NCBI GenBank assembly: GCA_032622095.1 | Contig: CP136063.1 | Coordinates: 38,412,106-38,476,105 of the forward strand | Length of the DNA: 64,000 bases | Source: Siphonodentalium dalli | Taxonomy: Eukaryota; Mollusca; Scaphopoda; Gadilida; Siphonodentaliidae | Direction: 5' to 3' | In this document: positions 23,843 to 36,282 of the stretch, in pieces | Numbering within the stretch: position 1 is the first letter of the stretch | How the letters are laid out: each line of letters opens with the position of its first letter | Translations under genes and position numbers: made by a program | Notes under the pieces: model-generated | What the model was told of the DNA's origin: nothing | The model's input: the letters and a program-made list of their open reading frames with translations, nothing else | The model's database searches: none

Positions 23843-25208
23843 AATGCCGGCTGATACGGACCCTGGCTCTTACGGACCCTGACTCATACGGACCCTAGCT
23901 TTTACGGACCACCGGTTGATACGGACCCTGGCTTATACGGACCCTCGGCTTATACGGACCCTGGCTTATACGGACCTCAATTAAAGTATACAATTTTATT
24001 TTTTATGTTTATTTAAATAAAATTAAAATACTGACAACATACATACTGAGATAACAAAAAAAAACCTGATGATAACAAAAATGGAACAACATTACATAAG
24101 ACGAACATTATCTAAATTGGGACGTACAGCTTGGCGGCTTATTTCAGTAGTTTGCTGGCAGTTATCCTCACCAACGAGTAGTAGCTGTTATGCTCTCAAG
24201 TAGAACATTCAGGTTCAATGCAGGCATTGTGGAATTATGCTAGTCAAAAATAAATCAGTTGAATATATACCAGTTGTGTTTTTACTAACATGTTTTCATA
24301 ACAAATCAAACTCAGTGGATTCATCCTGATCACCATTCACTGACAATTTATCACCGCGTGTCTGTTTATACAACGCCATAAAGGGATCACACGCGCGTGT
24401 TTATACAACACGATTTAATAAATGCTTTTTCAAATCAGAACATCACATAAATTCTCAATTAATACAGATATATGTGTGAAAAGATAATCATAATTATATA
24501 TTAAATTCATAAATATAAGTTTGGAAAAAATCGGTCAAATTCATAAATATAAATTTGAAAATCACCAAAAAAAAATTCACCGAAATTCTCAATTAATACA
24601 GATATACGTGTGAAAAGACAATCATAATTATATATTAAATTCATAAATATAAGTTTGTCAAAAATCGGTTAAATTCATAAATGTAAGTTTGAAAATCACC
24701 AAAAAAAAATCACCGAAATTCTCAATTAATACAGATATATATGTGGAAAGACAATCATAATTATATATTAAATTCATAAATATAAGTTTGTCAAAAATTG
24801 GTTAAATTCATAAATGTAAGTTTGAAAATCACCAAAAAAAAATCACAGAAATTCTCAATTAATACAGATATAGATGTGGAAAGACAATCATAATTATATA
24901 TTAAATTCATAGATATAAGCTTGAAAATTGCATATTTTAATTGAGGTCCGTATCAGCCGGGGTCCGTATAAGCCAGGGTCTGTATCAGCCGGTGGTCCGT
25001 AAAAGCCAGGGTCCGTAAGAGCCAGGGTCCGTAAGAGCCAGGGACCGTATAAGCCGGGGTCCGTATAAGCCAGGGTCCGTATCAGCCGGTGGTCCGTATA
25101 AGCCAGGGTCCGTATCAGCCGGTGGTCCGTAAAAGCCAGGGTCCGTAAGAGCCAGGGTCCGTAAGAGCCAGGGTCCGTAAGAGCCAGGGACCGTATAAGC
25201 CGCATACC
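23843..25208. mobile_element. foldback element with minisatellite arms
   Basis: The arms are made of inverted TACGGACCCTGGCT(T)A repeats, about nine units on the left (to 23974) and about fourteen on the right (24944-25200). The ends match as AATGCCGGCTGATACGG and, complemented, GGTATGCGGCTTATACGG. A 9-bp target duplication, GTGTTATCG, lies at 23834 and 25209. The interior is AT-rich and non-coding. The long Tyr/Thr-rich frame on the minus strand is only the minisatellite read in frame. Confidence 0.8.
24451..24930. repeat. 133-bp tandem repeat inside the foldback element
   Basis: ATTCTCAATTAATACAGATA recurs at 24451, 24585, 24718 and 24851 with AAATTCATAAATATAAGTTT between, giving a period of 133-134 bp and about 3.6 copies. 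Confidence 0.85.
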
Positions 25209-25608
25209 GTGTTATCGGGGTAAAGTTGCAAAACAGAGTTCAACTCCCGGCTGTACGATGTGGGAAAGCTGCGACACGTGTATTAAATCAAACATTTTGT
25301 ATTGAATTTTTTTGCCAGTTACAATTCATTCTGGCTTGATCTAGGCTATTTTCAAATGAATATGGACAGTTCAGTTTCTCAGAATGGTTCAAAAATGAGT
25401 TATAAAGTACATACATATCAAATAAATGCGACATTTCTTCGCATTACGTGTGCAGGCATCTGTAAATCATGGGTAGGGGACTTTGCATGGAGCTTCAAGT
25501 TGTGTCTGGGTATGTAATTTGGGTAAATCGGCGGCTAACATACCAGCGCAACATAACGTTGTCAACGTGATCGAGGGTGCTTATCTGGCATCATCCAAAA
25601 ACACTCGT

Positions 25609-25716
25609 CGCCATACACGTTATATGTTATGAACAACGCCTTATAATATGAACAAAGGCTCTGATATTTACGACTGTATGTTATCCGGTCATTATTCCTT
25701 GCCGTTTATTCTTGCG
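25609..25716 (+). repeat. LTR fragment of the 40-47 kb retrotransposon, opposite orientation
   Basis: CGCCATACACGTTATATG...GAACAACGCCTTATAAT...GATATTTACGAC...CCGTTTATTCTTGCG matches the first half of the LTR at 40254-40462 read on the other strand, with several differences. The second half of the LTR, with its AATAAA, is absent. It is an old, truncated solo LTR or LTR remnant. Confidence 0.75.
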
Positions 25717-25852
25717 CAAATATGCTGATCACCACTATTGAAGAACCCCCGAGTACTGCCGACCAGGTTCGGGTATCTTCGGGGGATCTTCAAAATCGGG
25801 GATCCAGCTCCGTGAAGTAATGTTTTATGTTGTGTGTGAGTGTGATTTATTT

Positions 25853-26001
25853 AAGAAATAAATACACGGTGTATCGGTGTGTATGGTCAAGTTGTACCAC
25901 ACAAAAACTGATTGTAGGACGACGCGTAGCGGAGTCCTACAATCAGTTTTTGTTTGGTATAACTTGACCATACACACCGATACACCGTGTATTTATTTCT
26001 T
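25853..26001. repeat. near-perfect palindrome, about 149 bp
   Basis: AAGAAATAAATACACGGTGT on the left pairs with ACACCGTGTATTTATTTCTT on the right. The stem runs through ACTGATTGTAGGAC / GTCCTACAATCAGT to a loop around GACGCGTAGCGGA. This is a MITE-like hairpin; the flanking repeat is uncertain. Confidence 0.8.
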
Positions 26002-28161
26002 TTGTAATACGACTGAAAGTTTCTGGTCATAATTCGACTGAATAGGCAACAAAATACTGTGTTTTTCAGTCTCAGATGAGAAAACAGTTCGTGGTGTAAT
26101 TCTTATTGGGCGTACTCGATTTCTTTGCACGGAGTACTCCTGGTAATTTGTTTGCGTAAAAACTCATTGTGATTGGCTAAAATAGGATGTGTTTTCAGCG
26201 GAGCCCGTGCCTTTCATTTAAATTGTACATGAAACTCGATTGCGGTCATTTCCGTGTTGGATTTTGTTGGGACAACATGAATATGGTCATCGACTATGGA
26301 CCATTTTCCTTACACAAAGCGATCTAAATGATCTAGTTTACTAAACTAATCTTATTTCCCTTCTGGTGAACAAACGCTTTCATTTTCAACTTGATTCCGA
26401 AATATCGAATATGATCGAGTTACGAATCGACGAATGCATAGCCCGGCCCCATGGAAAAGGGATATTATAAGCATAATAAGTAATGATTCCCCGCACAGCG
26501 ACTACCCGGCTTTCCGGTCTCCGGTGTCGATTTAATCCGGAAATTACAACATATCTCACAACTGGAACAGCCTTGACCTTCACGTCATTTCAAATAATTT
26601 TGACAGTTGGACGATCGATTATATTTTATGCCATTGATTGCCATTCAGTCCGATGAGTATTATGTATCTAGAGTTACCACAATGTTATAACGATACACTG
26701 TTCTGACAGGCGTTATTGTCAAACACAACCCTGAGTATGCGGTACATTGCACCATTCCTGGCGCATTTATTCGATACGGGACAATCGTGAACCCAGGCCT
26801 TATTTCCTCAACTTGAAAACATACTGATACATATATAGAAGTCCAGCATTTTGTGTTTACACAGACCACGTATAATTTGACTTTGAGAACAATCTTTGCA
26901 CATACCGTACTGATATATAGACGTCGATCATCTCGTGTGTTCACATACCACGTAGAACTTTGCTGTGCTGACTACTAGAACTTTGCCAAAACATTATGTT
27001 CCAGCTTACAGGAGAAAGATTACAAGAATCATTATGGCAATCGGATTTGAACTCATCATTTTATATTAATCCTGCATATTCCAACGTTGGTCCCGTTTGG
27101 TGTTAACAGCACTTATATTTATAATCATTTTTAGCTACAGTTAGAACCTGTAAATTATTTGCCCACAACTTTTTACAGTGGAGACTTAATTAACATTACC
27201 GTGCCATCCATTGAATTTAAATCGTACTTATGAAGAATATTTTGGTATTAATATTATCAAAGTATCAGGTTTTATTAGTCAGTAATTTTAGTATTATAAT
27301 AAGATAAGTTGCGTATATTACCTAAATTTGTGCATGTTTTTAATCTAAGCATCATTCTCAGACAATTGGCCTTAATTAATTTTCCCACTGGTTCCATATT
27401 ATCTTTGCATAAATATGACATTCATTGATTATTATACCACCATGTATCATATCAATTGTTACGTTTGGCATATCAGCCAGAACATACCAGTAGCTAGTTT
27501 CACCGCTATGAATTTCTGATCATATAGACTTTCTTTGCTGATTGTATACATATGTATTCATCCATACACATAATATTAAGGACATTTTGGGTTGTATTGT
27601 TTTCCTATGTGTACCTAATAGTCTAACTAAAACAAGTTATATCAGATCATTTGCATATACTCGTATAGTAGTGTAGTTGGCGACGTTATTCTCAGCAACA
27701 TACCGGTTTCATTCCAAAATACACTCTAAAATATTCGGCATACAGTACAGTATGTTTGAGATGCTACCTACTATTATGTATTACATCATTTTCGGATGTG
27801 AACAAGCCCATGTCCAGTTATATAATTTTATTCAAATCAAGATGTATTCACCATTTTCTTATTTGTTTTAGTATGATTTAACTTCCATATACGGTATTAG
27901 ACATACACTGTATATGACATATACTAGTAAGGCCTATTTTTCAAGAACGTTTGTTAGACCAACATATATAGGTTCCAAACATAGATACATACTGTATATG
28001 ACACATACTATATCCGGTTCCTAATTTAATTAATATTTTTAAGGATAGCTGAATTGAGAATCAAATGTCTACACACCTGTTTCTTGATCACTTTTTAAAG
28101 TTTAGTTCAGAGATCATCATATCTGGTCCATATGATGCTAAATAGCCGTTTATGCTCGTGC
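26002..28161. other. spacer, no gene seen
   Basis: Short frames occur on both strands, but none has family signatures, repeated conservation or convincing splice context. No RNA gene recognised. Confidence 0.4.
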
Positions 28162-28331
28162 AACATGATTTTTGAGGGCGTTATGGTTTATTAACGGCCC
28201 GGCTGGAATGATTAACAGCCCAATGGCCTATTAGCGGCCCGAGACGAAGTCGAGGGACGCTAATAGGCCCAAGGGCTGTTAATCATTCCAGAGGGCCGTT
28301 AATAAACCATAATGTCCGATGAAATCATGTT
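28162..28331. repeat. palindrome, 170 bp
   Basis: AACATGATTT at the left matches AAATCATGTT at the right. The stem includes ATGGTTTATTAACGGCCC / GGGCCGTTAATAAACCAT and GGAATGATTAACAGCCC / GGGCTGTTAATCATTCC, with a loop at GACGAAGTCGAGG. It is a MITE-like hairpin. Confidence 0.8.
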
Positions 28332-28855
28332 ATTACTATTATTACCAGTTTTGGGACATTTGACCCATTTGAGGATTTAGTGGAATAATGAAGTAGATTA
28401 AGAGAGAAATATTTTCAAGAAAATTTAAATTTGATACCATTTTGACTTGTCAGCTGACACGGACTGACGGAGTCTCGAAAATAGGACAGCATTGGACTCG
28501 GAGACGAGTAACAACCAATGAGAGGTTGACAGCTAAAATTATCAATGCATACATACGCTTGATACAATAATTCAATCACATAGCGTGAATTCCAATCATA
28601 AAACAACTTTTGTGTCGAGGAAATCGGATACATCTTCCCATTATTTTCTTGAAATAAACACGCCAGAACGGAAGTTGAAGTGACGTAACTCTCGCGATAA
28701 TAAACGAGATCTATAGTTTCCGGGCGGCGGGCCGATATTGAACTAGGCTTCTCATTATCGGCCCGCGGCCCGCTGTTTTTGGTAACAATACGCTATTTGG
28801 AACGCCCCGAAAAACATTATCAATGGCCTAGAGAACGCCCTATAAAGTGGTAATA
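28332..28855. other. spacer with GC-rich hairpin
   Basis: No gene. At about 28729-28765, GGGCCGATA pairs with TATCGGCCC, followed by more CGGCCCGC. The segment ends at the resumption of the unit repeat at 28856 and contains GGGCGTT-type motifs like those in the preceding palindrome, so the two may be parts of one element. Confidence 0.4.
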
Positions 28856-29584
28856 ATAATCGATAGAAGCATTTCGGGACAGGAGTCTTCGATTCAAATA
28901 TAATATTTTATACCCTGGTAACCATAGAATACATGTTTACAAAGAGATAATCCACCTATAATATTGATTTTATTTCGAATATTAAATCGGAACGTTCATG
29001 TTACTATTTTTAGAACAGACCATTCGGATGATACCATATTTCGATATAGAGCACTGGGCTGTTCCTATGGCTACACACCGAAAGTCAAATTGTCCCAGAT
29101 TGATTTTTTGTATTATTTTGTGCCACAGATGATATAAACGATAATGAGTAAAATTGGCGTTTATTTGTTACAAAATTGTACAATAAAATTTCTGGTCTTG
29201 GTTAACAGTAATCACGATTGTTCGTTAGCTGAACAAACAGGCCTTTTTAGACCCGAAAATATTCGAAATAAAATTAATATTAATCGATAGAAGCAATTCC
29301 GAACAGGAGTCTTCGATTCAAATCTAATATTTTATACCCCGGTAACTATATAATACATGTTTACAAAGAGATAATCCACCTTTAATATAATGTGTAGTGA
29401 ACTACACTTAATGTGTACATCAATTTCTACACATTTGTGTACCCCATTTCTAATAGTGTGGGAAAGTGTAAAATTATACACCATGAAAGAGTAGCCATAC
29501 TTACACAAATATAGTAATTTTTACACTTACTCAATTTCTACTCTAATAACGGATTGGATAAACTTTTGTGTAGATTTTCTACAC
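28856..29584. repeat. partial inverted-repeat block plus 3' flank of Z4
   Basis: AATCGATAGAAGCATTTCGG opens a diverged monomer of the unit repeat (ATTCGGATGATACC box, GGTTAACAGTAATC), followed by the hairpin-rich segment that leads to the Z4 stop. The left half of the block is absent here. Confidence 0.7.
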
Positions 29585-30593
29585 TTACGTTTTTTTCAGT
29601 ACAACAACACCATGATACGGGCGATCTCCTGCGTGGATCCTCTTATGTCTCGTCAGGTTACATAACTGAGTAAATGATTTCTCGCACATATCACATTGGT
29701 ACGGGCGATCTCCTGTGTGGACCCATTTATGTATGGTAAGGCTAGTCGAATGAGCAAATGATTTATCGCACATCTCACACTGATACGGGCGGTCTCCGCT
29801 GTGGATCCTCTTATGTTGCTTCAGGTTACACGACTGAGTAAATGATTTCTCGCACATATCACATTGATATGGGCGATCTCCTGTGTGGATCCTCTTATGT
29901 TGCTTCAAATGGTTCGACGTAGTAAATGATTTCTCGCACGAGTCACAATGATACGGGCGATCGCCGGTGTGGATCATCTTATGTTTCGCCAGATTACCCG
30001 ACTGAGTAAATGATTTCTCACACACATCACATTGATACGGGCGACTCCCCGTGTGGATCCTCGTATGTTGCGTCAGCTGGCGTGAATCAGTAAATGATTT
30101 CTCGCACACATCACATTGATACGGGCAATCTCCGGTATGGATCATCTTATGTTTCGTCAGGTCACCTGACCGATTAAATGATTTCTCGCACACATCACAT
30201 TGATACGGGCGATATCCGGTATGGATCATCTTATGTTTCGTCAGGTCACCTGACCGATTAAATGATTTCTCGCACACATCACATTGGAACGGGCGATCAC
30301 CGGTGTGGATCATCAAATGTGTCGTCAGGTGACCCAACTGAGTAAATGATTTCTCGCACTCACCACACTGATATGAACGCTTATGCTTTGTCTTACTGTG
30401 CAAACTTCTTAACATCTTTGAGCCCACGGCCATCGGTGACGTATTTATCGGTGTGTGTTTATCATCTTCAGTCTTCATTGTTGATGGTTCCACCTCCCCA
30501 TACATCATGATGCAAAGTACGTGGTCGGTATCTGTAATATTTCTGTCCGGAATCAGATGATCACTCGGCGTACATGAGATTACCTGACTAAAG
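29585..30593 (-). CDS. C2H2 zinc-finger exon Z4, nine fingers
   Basis: An intact frame with a leader and nine fingers. Finger 2 is duplicated (two NRSGDLTKH fingers), giving one more finger than Z2 or Z8. Contact residues are QGHT, RGDK, RGDK, DRQQ, QGNK, TNHQ, QCNQ, HTSI, QCNR. Two linkers vary (TGYRP, TGDCP). The C-terminus continues [14 protein letters not shown], a remnant of a further finger start. The right boundary is the TTTTCTGTTAG acceptor; the first in-frame ATG is at 30508. All Cys and His zinc ligands are present, so this is the best candidate for a working gene in the left half. Target DNA cannot be read with certainty. Confidence 0.87.
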
Positions 30594-31368
30594 CTAACAG
30601 AAAATATCACCAAACAGTTAAAATTATCGAACAGACAATCGATGCAGTTAAGTTAATAAACCAACAGATGAAAATAAAAATATTTCTGTCCAGAAAAAAG
30701 GTGTTTGAATACGCGGTCTTAAGCAGCGGGTGCGGAATAGAACGATATCGCAATACATAGTTTAAAAAATGTAATTGCACTTGAAATCTTTACAGCCCAG
30801 TATCCGGTTATAATACAGTTTTCTTGACCATAACAGGTTTATGATGAGAGAATTGACATATTCGACAACATTCAAGCGACAAGCTTTCTACACACCGTTA
30901 CTTCAATAATAATAATATATACACAAGTATTGGAAAGCTAGTCTAGCAGCCAAGTACCGGATTTTGGTCTAACCCAAAGTTCTCTGTTAAAGTTGTTTTC
31001 TCGGCTAATAATTCGTTAGTAGGATCACGGCAACTATTTTCCGGCTGATGTGCTCTTATAAACCTTGGGAACATTTAAATATTCAAGATTGCAACAACCT
31101 ACCCAAAAACGACATATGACCATATGGGTGTGATCATGCTTTATTCAGAACCAGAAGTTGGAAATAACATTAGAACGTTGGTTTATGTGCATATGTACAC
31201 ACCAGATCACAGAAATGTTAACATATTACTTTCATGGGATTATACACAATGACCGTCATACAATCTACACTTTCATGTTACGAAAATATACACTTTCGGA
31301 AAATGACTCAATGGTGACACCCAATATGATACCTGTCACGTGTTCCCATGTGCATGTAGAACAAAAAT
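30594..31368. other. 5' flank of Z4
   Basis: Copy of 539-1315. No separate gene. Confidence 0.5.
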
Positions 31369-31575
31369 ATGTCAAATATGTCGAAATGCTTATTCAAATT
31401 TCGTTACAAAGAAGCTTGCAATAGCAACGAGAAGTGCACTGAAAATGCCGGTGTGGCGCTCCATCTAGACACCGTTGAAGAGATGGTTGCTCCTTTCTTC
31501 GCAGCTGGATACACTCACTGGGAGGATCTATTCAAGGAAATGTGGTGCTCTCCCGAGCAATATTTACGATCTTAG
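31369..31575 (+). other. exon-like frame, copy 4
   Basis: Open 68-codon frame with the TVEEM and FKEM variants. Confidence 0.35.
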
Positions 31576-32793
31576 CGAGCAAATATACCGGTATTCTGTC
31601 ACATTTTGCTCATTGTGCGAAAGAAATGACATGCGTGGGTAATAAACACGCATTTTAGTAATGTTGGATGAATGTATACGGGATTGACGCGTCAAAGAAA
31701 GTGAGTAATATATGTTGTAATATTATGCCACTATATTGGTATACTGCCAGTAATATAAATAACTTACTCGATATTTTGCGTTTTGGGGGGGGGGGATTCG
31801 TCACTTCAACGCCGTATTGCCGACTTAATACTGAATACTGTATTATGTAACTTTGAATGCCTGTTCCTCAATACATTCCTGAAGTCAATGCAACATGAAA
31901 ATGTCATTAATAACATACCAAATCGAAGAAAACTACCATAAAATAGGTCTATATGTGTATTCCGGTGGTTTACTGAGTCATGCAGGTGCTTTGTTAGTTG
32001 AACAATCGTTGTTTCGGTGCTGAAATCCTACTAAAACTACCTCGTATAAAGCCACGTTGGTGATTATTTGTTCAGGAATTATAATACAAGCCTTGCCGGG
32101 ATACAAATGAAGTAGCTCACCCGTTTATGTAGTTAATATAAAGTCAATTATTTTGACAATACGCTTATGCTGACAAAATAGTCAACTTAATAAACTATAT
32201 CTACTATATTACATACTATTTGTGAACACTGGTGCAATATTTTCTGTTGGGGATATAACAAGGATATTAATTGCCATAAACCAACCAACTATGTCACATT
32301 CCGATTGGCCACAATTACAGTTACACAATACAAATACGTTCGAGAATCATTTACTGAACAAGAATTCAGCGTTTGTTATGAGTTATATCCAATAGAATAC
32401 ATGGAAATAATTATAGATTACACAGTTCATTCATATACATGTACTCACCATTGCGGTTGCTACCCTGAAATACGCGATTAAACGAAGAACGTATGCATTT
32501 ATGGACGTATATGCGACGCAAAATAACATATTAAGTTTATTACCCCTAACCAACGCATAATATTCAGTATTTATTCGCTTTTTTGCTTGTTATTGCACAA
32601 TACATGATCCTGGAGAGAGCACTTGACTATTGGGATAGCAGTGAGAACTCTGTAAAATATAATTATAAAATGTCGATTCACGGGCATTCCAATGGGATTT
32701 CTCACATTTTCTCATATATCAATGTGAACACCAATATAAATAATCGATTGGTTAAAAGAAACCTGCGATATACCTACATAGTCTGTAATAAAT
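31576..32793. other. unit spacer
   Basis: Copy of 1523-2737. The G-run near 31785 is 11-12 bases long. No gene. Confidence 0.5.
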
Positions 32794-33732
32794 GTATCTA
32801 TCGATTAATATTTATTTTATTTCGAATATTTTCTGGTCTTAAAATGTGTTTGTTCAGCTAACGAACAATAGTGGTTACTGTTAACAGAGACCAGAAATTA
32901 TATTGTGCAATTTTGTCACAAATAAACGTTAATTATACTCATTATCGCTTATATCTGTGGAACAAACCAATACAAACAACCAATCTGTGATATTTGACAT
33001 TCGTTGCGTAGCCGTAGGAACAGCTCACTGCTCTATATCGCAAAACGGTCTCATCCGAATGGTCGGCTCTAAAAATAGTAACATAAACGGGCCCGATTTA
33101 ATATTCGAAATAATATTAATTGATAGAAGCTTTTCCGGACATAGGTCTTCAGTTCATATCTATTATTTTATACCCACGCAACTATTTAAAAAATGTTATT
33201 TAAAGAGATAATCCATCTTTATATAACAAATTATAAATGGTTGCGTGGGTATAAAATAATAGCTATAAACTGAAGATCCGGAAAAGCTTCTATCAATTAA
33301 AGATGGATTATCTCTTTAAATAACAATTTTTAAATAGTTGCGTGGGTATAAAATAATAGATATGAACTGAAGACCTATGTCCGGAAAAGCTTCTATCAAT
33401 TAATATGATTTTATTTCGAATATTAAATCGGGCCCGTTTATGTTACTATTTTTAGAACCGACCATTCGGATGAGACCGTATTGCGATATAGAACACTGGG
33501 TTGTTCCTATGGCCACGCAACGGAAGTCAAATGTCACAGATTGGTTGTTTGTATTGTTTTGTTCCACAGATATAAGCGATAATGAGTATAATTAACGTTT
33601 ATTTGTGAGAAAAATGCACGATATAATTTCTGGTATCTGTTAACCGTAACCACTATTGTTCTTTAGCTGAACAAACAAACCATTTTATACCAGAAAATTT
33701 TCGAAATAAAATTAATAGCAATCGATAGAAGC
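32794..33732. repeat. large inverted repeat of the Z4-Z5 unit
   Basis: Arms as at 2738-3692, from TCTATCGATTAATATT to AATCGATAGAAGCA, with the centre near 33260. Confidence 0.85.
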
Positions 33733-34937
33733 ATTTCCGGACAGGAGTATTCGACTCAAATCTAATATTTTATACCCCGGTAACTATATAATACATGTTT
33801 ACAAAGAGATAATCCACCTTTAAATAATAAATAGTTGCGTGCGTATAAAATAATAGATATGAACCGAAGACCGCTGCCCAGAAAAGGTTCTATCAATTAA
33901 TATTAATCTTATTTCGAATATTAAATCGGGATCGTTTATGTTACTATTTTTATAACAGACCATTCGGATGATACCATATTGCGACATAGAGCACTGGGTA
34001 GTTCCTATGGCTAGGCACCGAAAGTCAAATGTCCCAGAATGATTGTTTGCATTGTCTTGCTCCACATATAAGCGATAATGAATCTAATTAATGTTTATTT
34101 GTGACAAAATTGAACATTAAAATTCTGGTCCCTGTTAACAGTAACCACTATTGTTTGTTAGCTGAACAAACACACCTTTTTAGACCAGAACATATTCGCT
34201 ATATTTTTAATATTAATCGATAGAAGCATTACCGGACAGGAGTCTTCGATTCAAATATAATATTTTATACCCTGGTAACCATATAATACATGTTTACAAA
34301 GAGATAATCCACCTATAATATTGATTTTATTTCGAATATTAAATCGGAACGTTCATGTTACTATTTTTAGAACAGACCATTCGGATAATACCATATTGCG
34401 ATATAGAGCACTGGGCTGTTCCTATGGCTACACACCGAAAGTCAAATGTCCCAGATTGATTTTTTGTATTATTTTGTGCCACAGATATAAACGATAATGA
34501 GTAAAATTGGCGTTTATTTGTTACAAAATTGTACAATAAAATTTCTGGTCTTGGTTAACAGTAATCACGATTGTTTGTTAGCTCAACAAACAGGCCTTTT
34601 TAGACCCGAAAATATTCGAAATAAAATTAATATTAATCGATAGAAGCAATTCCGGACAGGAGTCTTCGATTCCAATCTAATATTTTATACCCCGGTAACT
34701 GTATAATACATGTTTACAAAGAGATAATCCACCTTTAATATAATGTGTAGTGAACTACACTTAATGTGTACATCAATTTCTACACATTTGTGTACCCCAT
34801 TTCTAATAGTGTGGGAAAGTGTAAAATTATACACCATGAAAGAGTAGCCATACTTACACAAATAGAGTAATTTTTACACTTACTCAATTTCTACTCTAAT
34901 AACGGATTGGATAAACTTTTGTGTAGATTTTCTACAC
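33733..34937. repeat. extra monomers of the inverted-repeat family plus 3' flank of Z5
   Basis: Two diverged monomers follow here instead of one: one with the GATCGTTTATGTTACT box and one with GGAACGTTCATGTTACT. This block is therefore about 0.4 kb longer than in other units. The hairpin-rich segment ends at the Z5 stop. Confidence 0.7.
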
Positions 34938-35852
34938 TTATGTTTTTTTCAGTAAAACAACACCATGATACGGGCGATCTCCTGCGTGGATCCTCTTATG
35001 TCTCGCCAGGTTACATAACTGAGTAAATGATTTCTCGCACATATCACATTGGTACGGGCGATATCCTGTGTGGACCCATTTATGTATGGTAAGGCTAGTC
35101 GAATGAGCAAATGATTTTCGCACATCTCACACTGATACGGGCGGTCTCCGCTGTGGATCCTCTTATGTTGCTTCAGGTTACACGACTGAGTAAATGATTT
35201 CTCGCACATATCACATTGATATGGGCGATCTCCTGTGTGGATCCTCTTATGTTGCTTCAAATGGTTCGACACAGTAAATGATTTCTCGCACGAGTCACAA
35301 TGATACGGGCGATCGCCGGTGTGGATCATCTTATGTTTCGCCAGATTACCCGACTGAGTAAATGATTTCTCACACACATCACATTGATACGGGCGACTCC
35401 CCGTGTGGATCCTCGTATGTTGCATCAGCTGGCGCGAATCAGTAAATGATTTCTCGCACACATCACATTGATACGGGCGATATCCGGTATGAATCCTCTT
35501 ATGTCTCGTCAGGTCACCTGACTGATTAAATGATTTCTCGCAAACATCACATTGGAACGGGCGATCACCGGTGTAGATCATCAAATGTGTCGTCAGGTGA
35601 CCCAACTGAGTAAATGATTTCTCGCACTCACCACACTGATATGAACGCTTATGCTTTGTCTTACTGTGCAAACTTCTTAACATCTTTGAGCCCACGGCCA
35701 TCGGTGACGTATTTATCGGTGTGTATTTATCATCTTCAGTCTTCAGTGTTGATGGTTCCACCTCCCCATACATCATGATGCAAAGTACGTGGTCGCTATC
35801 TGTAATATTTATGTCCGGAATCAGATGATCACCTGAGATTACCTGACTAAAG
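34938..35852 (-). pseudogene. C2H2 zinc-finger exon Z5, frameshifted
   Basis: Fingers 1-6 read in frame. A missing A near 35118 (GATTTTCGC for GATTTATCGC) then shifts finger 7, so the last two fingers run in a wrong frame. Finger 1 has also lost its last zinc ligand (HLMIH to HLMIY). The leader carries a 9-bp in-frame deletion shared with Z6. Contact residues before the break are QGHT, QGDR, DRQQ, QGNK, VNHQ, QCNQ. Upstream, about 640 bp of 5' flank are deleted (junction near 36017), which probably removed the promoter or upstream exon. Confidence 0.8.
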
Positions 35853-36081
35853 CTAACAGAAAATATCACCAAAGAGTTAAAATTATCGAACAGACAATCG
35901 ACGCAGTTAAGTTAATAAACCAACAGATGAAAATAAAAATATTTCTGTCCAGAAAAAAGGTGTTTGAATAAGCGGTCTTAAGCAGCGGGTGCGGAATAGA
36001 ACGATATCGCAATACATGTCTCAATGGTGACACCCAATATGATACGTGTCACGTGTTCCCATGTGCATGTAGAACAAAAAT

Positions 36082-36282
36082 ATGTCAAATATGTCGAAAT
36101 GCTTATTAAAATTTCGTTACAAAGAAGCTTGCAATAGCAACGAGAAGTGCACTGAAAATGCCGGTGTGGCGCTCCATCTAGACACCGTTGAAGAGATGGT
36201 TGCTCCTTTCTTCGCAGCTGGATTCACCCACTGGGAGGATCTATTCAAGGAAGTGTGGTGCTCTCCCGAGCAATATTTATGA
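36082..36282 (+). other. exon-like frame, copy 5
   Basis: Same frame as copy 1, but two codons shorter: CGA of the usual C-terminal Arg has become TGA. It lies only about 230 bp from Z5 because of the deletion near 36017. Confidence 0.35.

Noticed and set aside
24894-25205. 103-codon minus frame rich in RTLAYTDPG-like repeats
   Set aside because: It is the TACGGACC minisatellite read in frame, inside the arm of a foldback element.
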